DNA from: Bacteroidia bacterium
GTDB taxonomy: Bacteria; Bacteroidota; Bacteroidia; Flavobacteriales; Flavobacteriaceae
Reading direction: 5' to 3'
Length of the DNA: 7,552 bases
Assembly (NCBI GenBank): GCA_030431085.1
Contig: JAUIJW010000114.1
Coordinates: forward strand, 1 to 7,552
The notes under the pieces were generated by a model. It worked only from the letters and a program-made list of their open reading frames with translations. It searched no databases and was not told the origin of the DNA. Each line of letters starts with the position of its first letter. Position 1 is the first letter of the stretch. The translations under genes and the position numbers were made by a program. Below, piece by piece: positions 1-6,402 of the stretch.

Positions 1-683
1 TTAACTTGTGTATGGTTAAAAGCGTGAATTAAATGTTTGTTGCCGCCATTGGTTTCTACCAGTAAAAAACTTGGGCCCCCACTACCTCTGGCTTCAAAAT
101 TTAAAACGAGTTGCACATCTTTTGCCCAGGGATGTTTGTTTACAAAAGCATTGGCACCAAGCAAACCCAGTTCTTCAGCATCAGAAATTAAGATAATAAT
201 ATCATTTTTAGGTTGCTCATTTTTCGCCAAGTATGCTCTCAAGCCTTCTAATATGGTTACCACCCCACTTCCGGCATCACTTGCCCCTTTAGAAGAGTGG
301 GGTGCAGAATCGTAATGCGAGAGTAGGAGTAATGCTTTTCCGTTACCACTACCTTTAATTCTTGCAATAATGTTTTGGGTTTTTGTTCCGGCCCGCCATT
401 TGGTATTGATAGCAACCTGTTGTTGAACCTCAACAGTTAAGTTGAGTTGTTTTAGGCTTTTAACAATATAATCTCTAACAGTAGTATGGTTTTCACTACC
501 CACATAATGTGGAGCTTTAGAAATTATTTTGAGATGAGCCAAGGCATTATTAATCGAAAAAGAAGTCGTGTCTTTACGATGTGTTTCTATTTGTTGTGGT
601 AAAAGATTAGAGAAACTCCAATAAATTGTGGCAACCATTATCATAAAAGAAATGGTTGCAATGTGTTTAGGTTTAGTGAGCAT
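1..683 (-). CDS. M28 family zinc peptidase, ERMP1/Fxna-like, C-terminus cut off by window edge
   Basis: This is a membrane-anchored zinc aminopeptidase-type hydrolase. The gene starts at ATG 683 and runs off the left end after 227 codons with no stop. Residues about 9-27 form one hydrophobic N-terminal segment, followed by an extracytoplasmic M28 domain. The visible metal-site residues fit family M28: H123 in LLSHYDS, bridging D136 in GASDAGSG, catalytic E170 and zinc ligand E171 in SDAEELGLLG, and E197 in NFEARGSGG. The last His ligand must lie outside the window. The GASDAGSG and NFEARGSGG wording is closest to the ERMP1/Fxna branch, whose members carry several more membrane helices after the peptidase domain, so the full protein is probably much longer. 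It lies 56 bp downstream of the carboxypeptidase-like gene on the same strand. The family call is firm; the substrate is unknown. Confidence 0.9.
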   Translation of the reverse strand, partial: MLTKPKHIATISFMIMVATIYWSFSNLLPQQIETHRKDTTSFSINNALAHLKIISKAPHYVGSENHTTVRDYIVKSLKQLNLTVEVQQQVAINTKWRAGTKTQNIIARIKGSGNGKALLLLSHYDSAPHSSKGASDAGSGVVTILEGLRAYLAKNEQPKNDIIILISDAEELGLLGANAFVNKHPWAKDVQLVLNFEARGSGGPSFLLVETNGGNKHLIHAFNHTQV

Positions 684-739
684 TTAAGTTGGGATATGTC
701 ATCCAAATATAATAAAAATGCAATGGAGAAAATAGTAGG

Positions 740-2002
740 TTAATCCTTAATACTATTGATGAATTGCCAAGAAATACCATCATTATTATGAATTTGATTC
801 TCCATATCTTCACTAGGGTCAAATCTCTTTTCTTTGGGGATAGCTGTTCCGTTTGATTCGATATTATTAATTAGAAAGACTTGGCCGATAGATAAATCGG
901 AATGTTCATTAGATGCAAACATGTGTTTCTTGGTTAAATGCACACCGGCATCCCATCTAAATAAACTAGGGTACCAAAGGCCATCAATTTTTTTATAAGT
1001 AACGGTTCTTGTAAACTGAGGGTTTTTAATTTTTAATCCAATAGCGAAGAGTATCGGTCTAACCAGAAAAGGAACACTAAACGTACCTGTTTGTTCAATT
1101 CTGGCAATCGCATAAGACTCTTTACTCATAATGATTTTGCCTTGATCTCTAAGATGATCGATTTTTCTTTTCGCTTGAAAATTGATGGTAATCATAGATT
1201 CGCCATTGAGTGAAGTTTCCTCACCAAAACTGTAGTCGTATTTTTTAAAGTGCTTCTTGTCCAAAAAATTATCATTTCCCTCTTTAATGTCAAGATTTAA
1301 AATAGTTTGCGGGCCTCCAAAACTCATGTCAATATCGCCATCATAGTCCTCTTCATCAAAAGGCTCTCCCTTTTTAATGGCTTTTTTCTTTTCTTTTTCT
1401 GCTTTTTTTTCAATCCATTCTCGCATAAATTGAAATTGTTGAGGGTTGGGTTCTGGGCGATACAGAAGCAGTTGGTGCTGATTTTTAATGGTATTTTTAG
1501 CAGGAGGGTAATAGGTTTTAAAAACGCCTTCGTATTTGTTAATGATATTACCGTTTTCGATAAAGCGTTCGCGGTAATAAGCAATTGTTTGATATGGTTC
1601 TTTTGGGTAATTCTGTTCTAAGTTATCAACTGCTTTTTTAATATAGTCTAATGGAGATAATCTACTTACAATCACCTCATCGAGTATGTTTGAGGTGGGG
1701 GTTAATACTATTTCGACGGGATTTTTGATTTGCTTAAGCGGAATAAAGTACTGGTCAAATCCCATGAAACTAACACTTAAAGTATCATGGCGTTGCGATT
1801 TAGGAATATAAAAATCAAATTCACCATTATCATTAGAGGTGGTGCCAATAGGATAATTTTTTAAAGTAATTGTAGCAAAGGGTAGGGGTTCACTATTTTC
1901 AATATTAGTGATGGTTCCAGTAATATAACTTTGGTTTTGGGCTATAGCCACCAATGGTACTAAGAGAGTAATGAAATAAATTAAAGCTTTTATTTTCACC
2001 AT
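740..2002 (-). CDS. Exported carboxypeptidase-regulatory-like domain protein
   Basis: A 420-residue exported protein of unknown function. Residues 1-21 form a signal peptide (MVKIKALIYF then a hydrophobic run ending AIA before Gln). Residues about 26-100 are a beta-sandwich of the CarboxypepD_reg-like type, with the typical G-x-I/V-x-D/N...PLPFATITLKN...GTTSNDNGEFDF pattern and a closing DEVIV near 108. The rest (about 115-420) resembles the extracellular part found in many flavobacterial proteins of this class; there is no TonB-dependent barrel, so this is not a SusC-type receptor. An unusual charged stretch lies at 197-225: lysine-rich to 211, then acidic. The frame is open to a TTG at 2033-2035, giving 11 extra residues, but ATG 2000-2002 directly precedes the signal peptide behind an A-rich leader, so I start there. 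The domain call is sound; the role is open (envelope, perhaps carbohydrate- or protein-binding). Confidence 0.82.
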   Translation of the reverse strand: MVKIKALIYFITLLVPLVAIAQNQSYITGTITNIENSEPLPFATITLKNYPIGTTSNDNGEFDFYIPKSQRHDTLSVSFMGFDQYFIPLKQIKNPVEIVLTPTSNILDEVIVSRLSPLDYIKKAVDNLEQNYPKEPYQTIAYYRERFIENGNIINKYEGVFKTYYPPAKNTIKNQHQLLLYRPEPNPQQFQFMREWIEKKAEKEKKKAIKKGEPFDEEDYDGDIDMSFGGPQTILNLDIKEGNDNFLDKKHFKKYDYSFGEETSLNGESMITINFQAKRKIDHLRDQGKIIMSKESYAIARIEQTGTFSVPFLVRPILFAIGLKIKNPQFTRTVTYKKIDGLWYPSLFRWDAGVHLTKKHMFASNEHSDLSIGQVFLINNIESNGTAIPKEKRFDPSEDMENQIHNNDGISWQFINSIKD

Positions 2003-2136
2003 TTGTTTTTTTACATTCGACGAAATAGGAAGCAATATGTTACAAAATCATTTAATGCACTTTAAATTCGACTTGGATTGACGTCTAGAAGTTTTTAGTA
2101 TTAACTCCAAAAATAGTTTAATCTTTTATAGAGCGG

Positions 2137-2487
2137 TTATTCGTTTTTTACCAGCAAGACATAATCGTTGTCTAACTCTAAATAGGCTTGATCATAAACA
2201 TAATAGTAAATATTTCCCTTTTTTGTGGTGTATATAGAAGTAAAAAGATTGAAATCAAAATTTAGATTTGTCAATTTCGATTGATGGATTTTAGTTTTTC
2301 CACTGGTATTTAAATCACTTAAAATACGGTAATTTTTACGTAAATGGTTGTTGGTATTTCGTATTAAGTTTTTACTGTCTTTGTTTACCTTATTGTTATA
2401 GGCATTGCGACAATAATCACTACAGAATTTTTTATCACTTCTTCCTTGTATGGACGTGCCACATTCTAAACAATTTTTAATCGACAT
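2137..2487 (-). CDS. Small zinc-ribbon protein of unknown function
   Basis: A 116-residue, probably cytoplasmic protein with no signal peptide or membrane segment. The N-terminus holds a four-cysteine zinc-binding module: C6 and C9 (CLEC), then C22 and C26 in GRSDKKFCSDYCRNAYNN, a wording recurrent in small Bacteroidota zinc-ribbon proteins. The linker (about 33-55) is rich in Lys, Arg and Asn and probably helical. The C-terminal part (about 74-116) is rich in Tyr and Phe and looks like a compact beta domain (FDFNLFTSIYTTKKGNIYYY). The protein is basic overall, so nucleic-acid or protein binding is possible but not shown. ATG 2485-2487 follows an AT-rich leader without a Shine-Dalgarno sequence. 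It starts 39 bp after the lysozyme-inhibitor-like gene, so the two may share a transcript. The gene is clearly real; the function is not known to me. Confidence 0.8.
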   Translation of the reverse strand: MSIKNCLECGTSIQGRSDKKFCSDYCRNAYNNKVNKDSKNLIRNTNNHLRKNYRILSDLNTSGKTKIHQSKLTNLNFDFNLFTSIYTTKKGNIYYYVYDQAYLELDNDYVLLVKNE

Positions 2488-2526
2488 TATTTTAATTTAA
2501 AATAGAGGTATTATATCATTTAAAAT

Positions 2527-3309
2527 TTAGCCTCCAAATATTACGGCATCTGGAATTTTATATGTTTCGTCACCGATTTCAATAATATGAAGATCATCAT
2601 TTTTTGAGGCGTTAAAATTAGCTTGATCTGATTCGCTTTTGTCATAACCTGTTACCTTACCATTTTTAAAGAAAATAGTTCTTATTTTTCCATCTGATTT
2701 AGTAATGACTACCATTGCTGTACCATTACCTTCTCGTTTTACACCAAAATCACAGTTGTTGATGGGTTGACTATTGTTGATTTGACATGGAATTTTTCCC
2801 ATGGCATGGTAATCGGTACCTTTAACTTTGGCATCGGTGTTTGAAGACTTTTTTGTTAAAGCACTAATGTTAATTTCTAATCGATAATTGGCCTTTTCGT
2901 TTCTTCTAGCGGCACTACGCATGAGGTAAACGCGTATGGTATAGTTGCCACTTTTTTGCAATACACCCTCATACATATTTTCGGAAGTAGAACCATTAAA
3001 AATTGCCACGTATTTCTCATTGGGTTCCATAAGGTTAAAGTAATTGGCGCCATTATCTGTGGCCATACTAATATGTATAGATTGTCCCTTTTGAGCATTG
3101 ATTACATAATCTATGATTTGATTTCCAGTAATACTTGCTTCTATAGTTGTTCCACTTTTACCTCTATCAAAACGTACTTCTTTAGTTTGAATGTCTTGGG
3201 CATATAGATTAGACATAGTAAAAATACTTGCTACCAAGTAAAAACCAACTTGTTTAAATAGAGTATCAAATATTGAGATAGCAGGCGAATAGGCAGTGGT
3301 TGGTGTCAT
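2527..3309 (-). CDS. Exported two-domain protein, PliG/YcgK lysozyme-inhibitor-like N-domain
   Basis: A 260-residue exported protein. Residues 1-38 form a signal peptide with an unusually long N-region (about 20 residues) before the hydrophobic core VGFYLVASIF, with likely cleavage after YA before Gln38. Residues about 42-149 match, by pattern, the beta-sandwich of the periplasmic g-type lysozyme inhibitors (PliG, E. coli YcgK): VRFDRGKSG, then ITGNQIIDYVINAQKGQ, then YTIRVYLMRSAARRNE at 123-138. Residues about 165-260 form a second conserved domain with two cysteines, C175 and C186, that could make a disulfide, and the ending PDAVIFGG. I recall this two-domain form from Gram-negative genomes but cannot name the second domain. 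ATG 3307-3309 is supported by an in-frame TAA two codons upstream. A weak -7-like TACCTTTA (minus strand, 3332-3339) precedes it. The lysozyme-inhibitor role is inference; a generic pre-peptidase-type beta-sandwich is the alternative. Confidence 0.8.
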   Translation of the reverse strand: MTPTTAYSPAISIFDTLFKQVGFYLVASIFTMSNLYAQDIQTKEVRFDRGKSGTTIEASITGNQIIDYVINAQKGQSIHISMATDNGANYFNLMEPNEKYVAIFNGSTSENMYEGVLQKSGNYTIRVYLMRSAARRNEKANYRLEINISALTKKSSNTDAKVKGTDYHAMGKIPCQINNSQPINNCDFGVKREGNGTAMVVITKSDGKIRTIFFKNGKVTGYDKSESDQANFNASKNDDLHIIEIGDETYKIPDAVIFGG

Positions 3310-3399
3310 GAGTTAAAATGATAAATATGAATAAAGGTAAGAAAAAATAATAAATGTAAATGGAGGTTTTCTTGTGTGAATGGGAATATATTTTTTGTT

Positions 3400-3417
3400 T
3401 ATGATATTAGAATCATA
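3400..3417. repeat. Short inverted repeat, 6-bp arms
   Basis: TATGAT and its exact complement ATCATA flank a 6-base spacer in the divergent intergenic region. It could be a small operator or chance in AT-rich DNA. Confidence 0.25.
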
Positions 3418-3439
3418 CTCATTTACAAACGACTACATT

Positions 3440-3461
3440 CAATTACATACGAAAGTAATTG
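3440..3461. repeat. Inverted repeat, 7-bp arms, possible operator
   Basis: CAATTAC (3440-3446) and its exact complement GTAATTG (3455-3461) are separated by 8 bases. It lies about 95 bp before ssb and 130 bp before the divergent gene, a sensible place for a regulator site. The stem is too weak and too far upstream to be a terminator. No regulator can be named. Confidence 0.35.
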
Positions 3462-3556
3462 TTTAGAAACCGATTATAAATGCAACATGTTTCAACTTTG
3501 TACTCGAAATAAATTTTATAAACCAGTCTGTTCAATCAGATGTAAAATCACAAATT

Positions 3557-3901
3557 ATGAGTCATTTAAGAAACAAAGTACAGTTAATTGGTCATTTAGG
3601 CATGAATCCAGAAATTAAAATATTAGAGTCTGGTAAGAAATTGGCAAAATTTAGCATTGCGACCAATGAAAGTTATAAGAATGCCAAAGGCGAAAAAATT
3701 ACCGATACACAATGGCATCATGTTATTGCCTGGAATAAAACTGCCGAAATTGCAGAAATGTATCTTGAAAAAGGTAAAGAAGTTGCTTTAGAAGGTAAAT
3801 TGACAAATCGGAGTTATGAAGATACTAATGGAGCTAAAAGATATATTACAGAGATTGTATGTAATGAGCTGCTATTACTAGGTTCTAAAGAGCCTAGATA
3901 A
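3557..3901 (+). CDS. ssb: Single-stranded DNA-binding protein, short tail-less form
   Basis: This SSB-family protein binds and protects single-stranded DNA in replication, recombination and repair. The 114 residues cover one OB fold from MSHLRNKVQLIGHLG to NELLLLG. W53 in TQWHHVIAW and W59 match in spacing the DNA-stacking W54 and F60 of E. coli SSB; KLAKFSIATNESY and the GKLTNRSYED strand are further family hallmarks. The protein stops right after the OB fold with the basic ending KEPR. It therefore lacks the glycine/glutamine-rich linker and the acidic DDDIPF-type tip by which standard SSBs recruit partner enzymes. Bacteroidota commonly carry such a short SSB beside a full-length one, and B. 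subtilis SsbB (competence) has a similar size, so this is probably a second, specialised SSB. ATG 3557 follows an A-rich leader. The neighbours are functionally unrelated. Confidence 0.95.
   Translation: MSHLRNKVQLIGHLGMNPEIKILESGKKLAKFSIATNESYKNAKGEKITDTQWHHVIAWNKTAEIAEMYLEKGKEVALEGKLTNRSYEDTNGAKRYITEIVCNELLLLGSKEPR
3878..3897 (+). terminator. Hairpin at the ssb stop codon, possible weak terminator
   Basis: CTAGGTTC (3878-3885) pairs with GAGCCTAG (3890-3897) through eight pairs including one G-U, around a TAAA loop, ending two bases before the ssb TAA. No T-run follows directly, so it is not a classical intrinsic terminator. It may slow transcription or protect the 3' end, or may simply reflect the coding sequence. 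Confidence 0.3.
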
Positions 3902-3928
3902 TCTAGAACTAAATTTAATTATTACGCC

Positions 3929-3959
3929 TTTTGATTTAATGATTAAATAAATATCTTTA
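3929..3959 (+). promoter_or_regulatory. Candidate vegetative (Bacteroidota-type) promoter for the patatin gene
   Basis: TTTTG at 3929-3933 and TATCTTTA at 3952-3959 are 18 bases apart. The Bacteroidota housekeeping consensus is TTG, 17-23 bases, then TAnnTTTG; here the -7 box matches 7 of 8 positions. The start of transcription would fall near 3965, leaving a leader of about 50 bases before the ATG at 4017. It gives the patatin gene its own promoter, independent of ssb. Confidence 0.42.
3934..3948. repeat. Palindrome inside the promoter spacer, possible operator
   Basis: ATTTAAT and ATTAAAT form a perfect 7-bp palindrome around a central G. It fills most of the 18-base spacer of the candidate promoter, where a bound dimeric regulator would block RNA polymerase. 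The base content is low in complexity, so chance cannot be excluded. Confidence 0.3.
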
Positions 3960-4016
3960 CTCCTAACTAATCACGTCGAGATATCATAATAAAATCTCTA
4001 TTTGAGCTTGATTTTT

Positions 4017-6338
4017 ATGAAGAATATTTTTTTACTTTCTTTTTTTCTAATTATGATATTTGCTCCATTTTGTGGGATATCTCAAGAGAAAAAGCCTAAA
4101 GTTGCACTGGTGTTAAGCGGGGGCGGTGCAAAAGGGATTGCTCATATTTCTACCTTACAGCGACTAGATTCTTTAGGGATTGTTCCAGATTTGATTGTAG
4201 GAACCAGTATGGGTAGTGTTGTTGGAGGTTTGTACGCCATGGGTTATTCTGGAGATAGTATTGCTGCACTTTCAAAGCATACCGATTGGAAGGTTTTATT
4301 TGGAGGGGCTGTTGGAATTAAAGATGTAAGTAATGAAGAAAAAAGCGAATTTGGAAAATACCTATTAAGCTTTGAAATTGATGATGGTAAACCCAAACCA
4401 ATTTTATCATTTATTAATGATCAAAATTTGAGAGAATTCTTTAGCATCTATACACTTCCCGTATTTGATATAGATAATTTTGATGAATTACCCATTCCGT
4501 ATAGAGCAATAGCCACAGATATTGTAAATGGTAAGGAGGTGGTTTTAAGTGGAGGTTCATTAGGGACAACGATGAGAGCAAGCATGTCTATCCCTGGAGT
4601 GTTTTCTCCTATTAAGCAAGATGATGCTTTATTAGTGGATGGTGGGGTTTTAAACAATTTTCCTACAGACGTGGCAAAAAATATGGGGGCTGATATTATC
4701 ATAGGTAGTGATGTTGGTGGAGGTATGCAACCCATCGAAAAGTTAGATAATATTACGACCATACTCTTTCAAACGGCCATGCTTTCGAGTAATCTAAAAA
4801 GCCCAGAAAATGCTAAAATGTGTGATATTTTTATTGATCATGTGCCTAATTTAACATATTCAACAGCCGATTTTGAAAGAAGTACAGAAATATACGAGCA
4901 AGGAAAATTAGCTGTAGACAAAAACATTGATAAGCTTGTAGAGCTTTCGTTAAAACTAAAAAAATTCAAACAAAGAAAACATCAGTTGCCCATTGTACCT
5001 AATGAACTCTTTATCGATACTATAGAATTTAAGGGTGTTAGCCAACAAAACATGAGTATTGTAAAGTCTAGAGTAAATTTAAAGCTCAAACAGAACTACA
5101 CGATGCAAGATTTGATTGGAGGAGTTCATAGAGCTATGGGAACCAATTTATTTGATGAAATATATTTCTCTCCATTCGCTTATAACGATAAAATGGGTTT
5201 GAGAATTGAAGGTGTTGAAAAAGCAAGACATCAGGTAAAAACAGCAATTCATTTTAGTAGTCATAGAGGGGCTGGAATCATAGTGAATTATACCGGAAGA
5301 AATATTTTTGGTAATTCTTCTAGATTTTTAGTGAGCTTAGATATTGCACAGCAGCCAAGAGCAAGAATTCAGTATCAAAAAAACTTTGGAGAAGAAAAGA
5401 AATGGTGGTGGAGAACAGAAACATATGGTCAAAATTTAGATCAAGATGTGTATTTTGAAGGAGAATTGGCCTCTGGTTTGAAAAACACTTACTTTATAGC
5501 CGATACAGAGTTTAATAGAAACCTTAATTCGTTAAGAAGTTATGTTGGGCTTGGGATGGATTACAACTACTCTAAGCTTAAATCTGCCTTTGCCTCAGAC
5601 CCAGGTGAAGATCAATTGTTGTTAAAGTATTATAAGTACAGAGCATTTGATATTTATGCTCAAGCATCGTTTAATACCTTAAACAAAGTATTTTATGCCA
5701 CTAAAGGTACTGCTGCAAATGTAAAAGTGAGTAGGCCATTATTGCATGAGGCAGAGATTGCAACGATTCATCCTGTAGAAGATGTTTTAAAAGGGTCAAC
5801 CAATGGTTATACGAAATTAACAACAGAGTTTGAGCAGCGATTTCGGGTAAATGAAAAAGTAACAGCTATCCTTGGTTTTTCTACGGGTTTTACATTTATA
5901 GATGAGCTCAAGCAAGATCAAGTATCATTTGTGGGCTATGGTTATGGAGGTTATTATTTTTTAGGAGGAAGCATTATGAGTCCTCGAAAAAGTAATTTTG
6001 TGTTTCCTGGATTAAATGAAGATGAATTGGCAGCCACTCAATTTATGATGGCTGAGCTTGGATTACAGTATAATTTGGCTTCGAAACTATATTTAACACC
6101 ACATATTAATATTGCTTCTGTAGGATTTGCCGAATTTGATGAGTATATAAAACATGCATTTTCTCCCTCTGGAAATTGGGAAGAGAACCTTGAAACCAGT
6201 GCATTTTTTTCGGCAGGAATTACAACGTCATACAATTCAATTATTGGCCCTATAGATTTTGATATATCTTATGTTAATGGTATTGATAAAGTTAGATTTT
6301 TTGTTGGCGTGGGTATTCAATTTAATAGATCGAATTGA
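4017..6338 (+). CDS. Patatin-like phospholipase fused to a POTRA and Omp85-type outer-membrane barrel
   Basis: A 773-residue predicted outer-membrane lipid acyl hydrolase. Signal peptide at 1-22 (MKNIFLLSFF..., cleavage before Gln23). The patatin domain at about 27-312 holds the whole active site: oxyanion loop GGGAKG 35-40, nucleophile S64 in GTSMG, SIPG 191-194, and catalytic D208 in DGG 208-210, forming a Ser-Asp dyad. Residues about 328-402 look like one POTRA domain (IDTIEFKGVSQQ...MGTNLFDEIYF), and about 405-773 form an amphipathic beta-rich barrel of Omp85/BamA type. This is the layout of type Vd proteins such as Pseudomonas PlpD and fusobacterial FplA. In PlpD the patatin part is exported; in Bacteroidota the location and substrate are unproven. 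The frame opens at TTG 4002, but ATG 4017 directly precedes the signal peptide. No active-site residue is missing. Phospholipase A activity is inferred. Confidence 0.93.
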   Translation: MKNIFLLSFFLIMIFAPFCGISQEKKPKVALVLSGGGAKGIAHISTLQRLDSLGIVPDLIVGTSMGSVVGGLYAMGYSGDSIAALSKHTDWKVLFGGAVGIKDVSNEEKSEFGKYLLSFEIDDGKPKPILSFINDQNLREFFSIYTLPVFDIDNFDELPIPYRAIATDIVNGKEVVLSGGSLGTTMRASMSIPGVFSPIKQDDALLVDGGVLNNFPTDVAKNMGADIIIGSDVGGGMQPIEKLDNITTILFQTAMLSSNLKSPENAKMCDIFIDHVPNLTYSTADFERSTEIYEQGKLAVDKNIDKLVELSLKLKKFKQRKHQLPIVPNELFIDTIEFKGVSQQNMSIVKSRVNLKLKQNYTMQDLIGGVHRAMGTNLFDEIYFSPFAYNDKMGLRIEGVEKARHQVKTAIHFSSHRGAGIIVNYTGRNIFGNSSRFLVSLDIAQQPRARIQYQKNFGEEKKWWWRTETYGQNLDQDVYFEGELASGLKNTYFIADTEFNRNLNSLRSYVGLGMDYNYSKLKSAFASDPGEDQLLLKYYKYRAFDIYAQASFNTLNKVFYATKGTAANVKVSRPLLHEAEIATIHPVEDVLKGSTNGYTKLTTEFEQRFRVNEKVTAILGFSTGFTFIDELKQDQVSFVGYGYGGYYFLGGSIMSPRKSNFVFPGLNEDELAATQFMMAELGLQYNLASKLYLTPHINIASVGFAEFDEYIKHAFSPSGNWEENLETSAFFSAGITTSYNSIIGPIDFDISYVNGIDKVRFFVGVGIQFNRSN

Positions 6339-6402
6339 TATATGCTTTATGGTAACTCAACTCTCTAATAATGAATTAGTCTAAAAAGTCTATAAGAAAT
6401 AT

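Larger units (their letters stand above)
3310..3556. other. Divergent intergenic control region
   Basis: This 247-bp AT-rich gap separates the minus-strand gene series from the plus-strand one, so promoters for both should lie here. I see only partial matches to the Bacteroidota -7 consensus TAnnTTTG: CAACTTTG on the plus strand at 3493-3500 (about 56 bp before ssb) and TACCTTTA on the minus strand at 3332-3339. Neither has a convincing TTG at the expected distance. Two short perfect inverted repeats are listed separately. An 80-codon open frame crossing into ssb (3376-3618) has no family pattern and overlaps the ssb start, so it is not called. Confidence 0.5.

Noticed and set aside
37..315. 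Plus-strand open frame of 92 codons
   Set aside because: It lies antisense inside the M28 peptidase, whose conserved metal-site residues are encoded on the minus strand; its own protein shows no family pattern.
704..711. TATATTTG on the minus strand, an exact -7 consensus match, just before the M28 gene
   Set aside because: No TTG at 17-23 bases upstream and the leader would be only about 14 bases; such matches are frequent in AT-rich DNA.
1307..1621. Antisense and alternate-frame ORFs inside the carboxypeptidase-like gene (also 1324-1584 minus)
   Set aside because: They come from the A/T-rich lysine codon stretch and show low-complexity Phe- or Lys-rich proteins without domains.
2108..2115. 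TATTTTTG on the minus strand, possible promoter for the carboxypeptidase-like gene
   Set aside because: It fits the -7 box but lacks a -33 element at the right distance; kept only as a weak possibility.
2877..3207. Overlapping ORFs inside the lysozyme-inhibitor-like gene on both strands
   Set aside because: The main frame has a signal peptide and two conserved domains; these have none.
3376..3618. 80-codon plus-strand ORF upstream of and overlapping ssb
   Set aside because: It overlaps the ssb start by about 60 bases in another frame, has no recognisable motif, and lies over probable regulatory DNA.
4448..4762. Minus-strand ORF inside the patatin gene (also 6038-6235)
   Set aside because: Antisense to strongly conserved patatin and barrel coding sequence, with no features of its own.
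6365..6379. CTAAT/ATTAG inverted repeat after the patatin gene as a terminator
   Set aside because: Five AT pairs and no T-run; too weak to end transcription.
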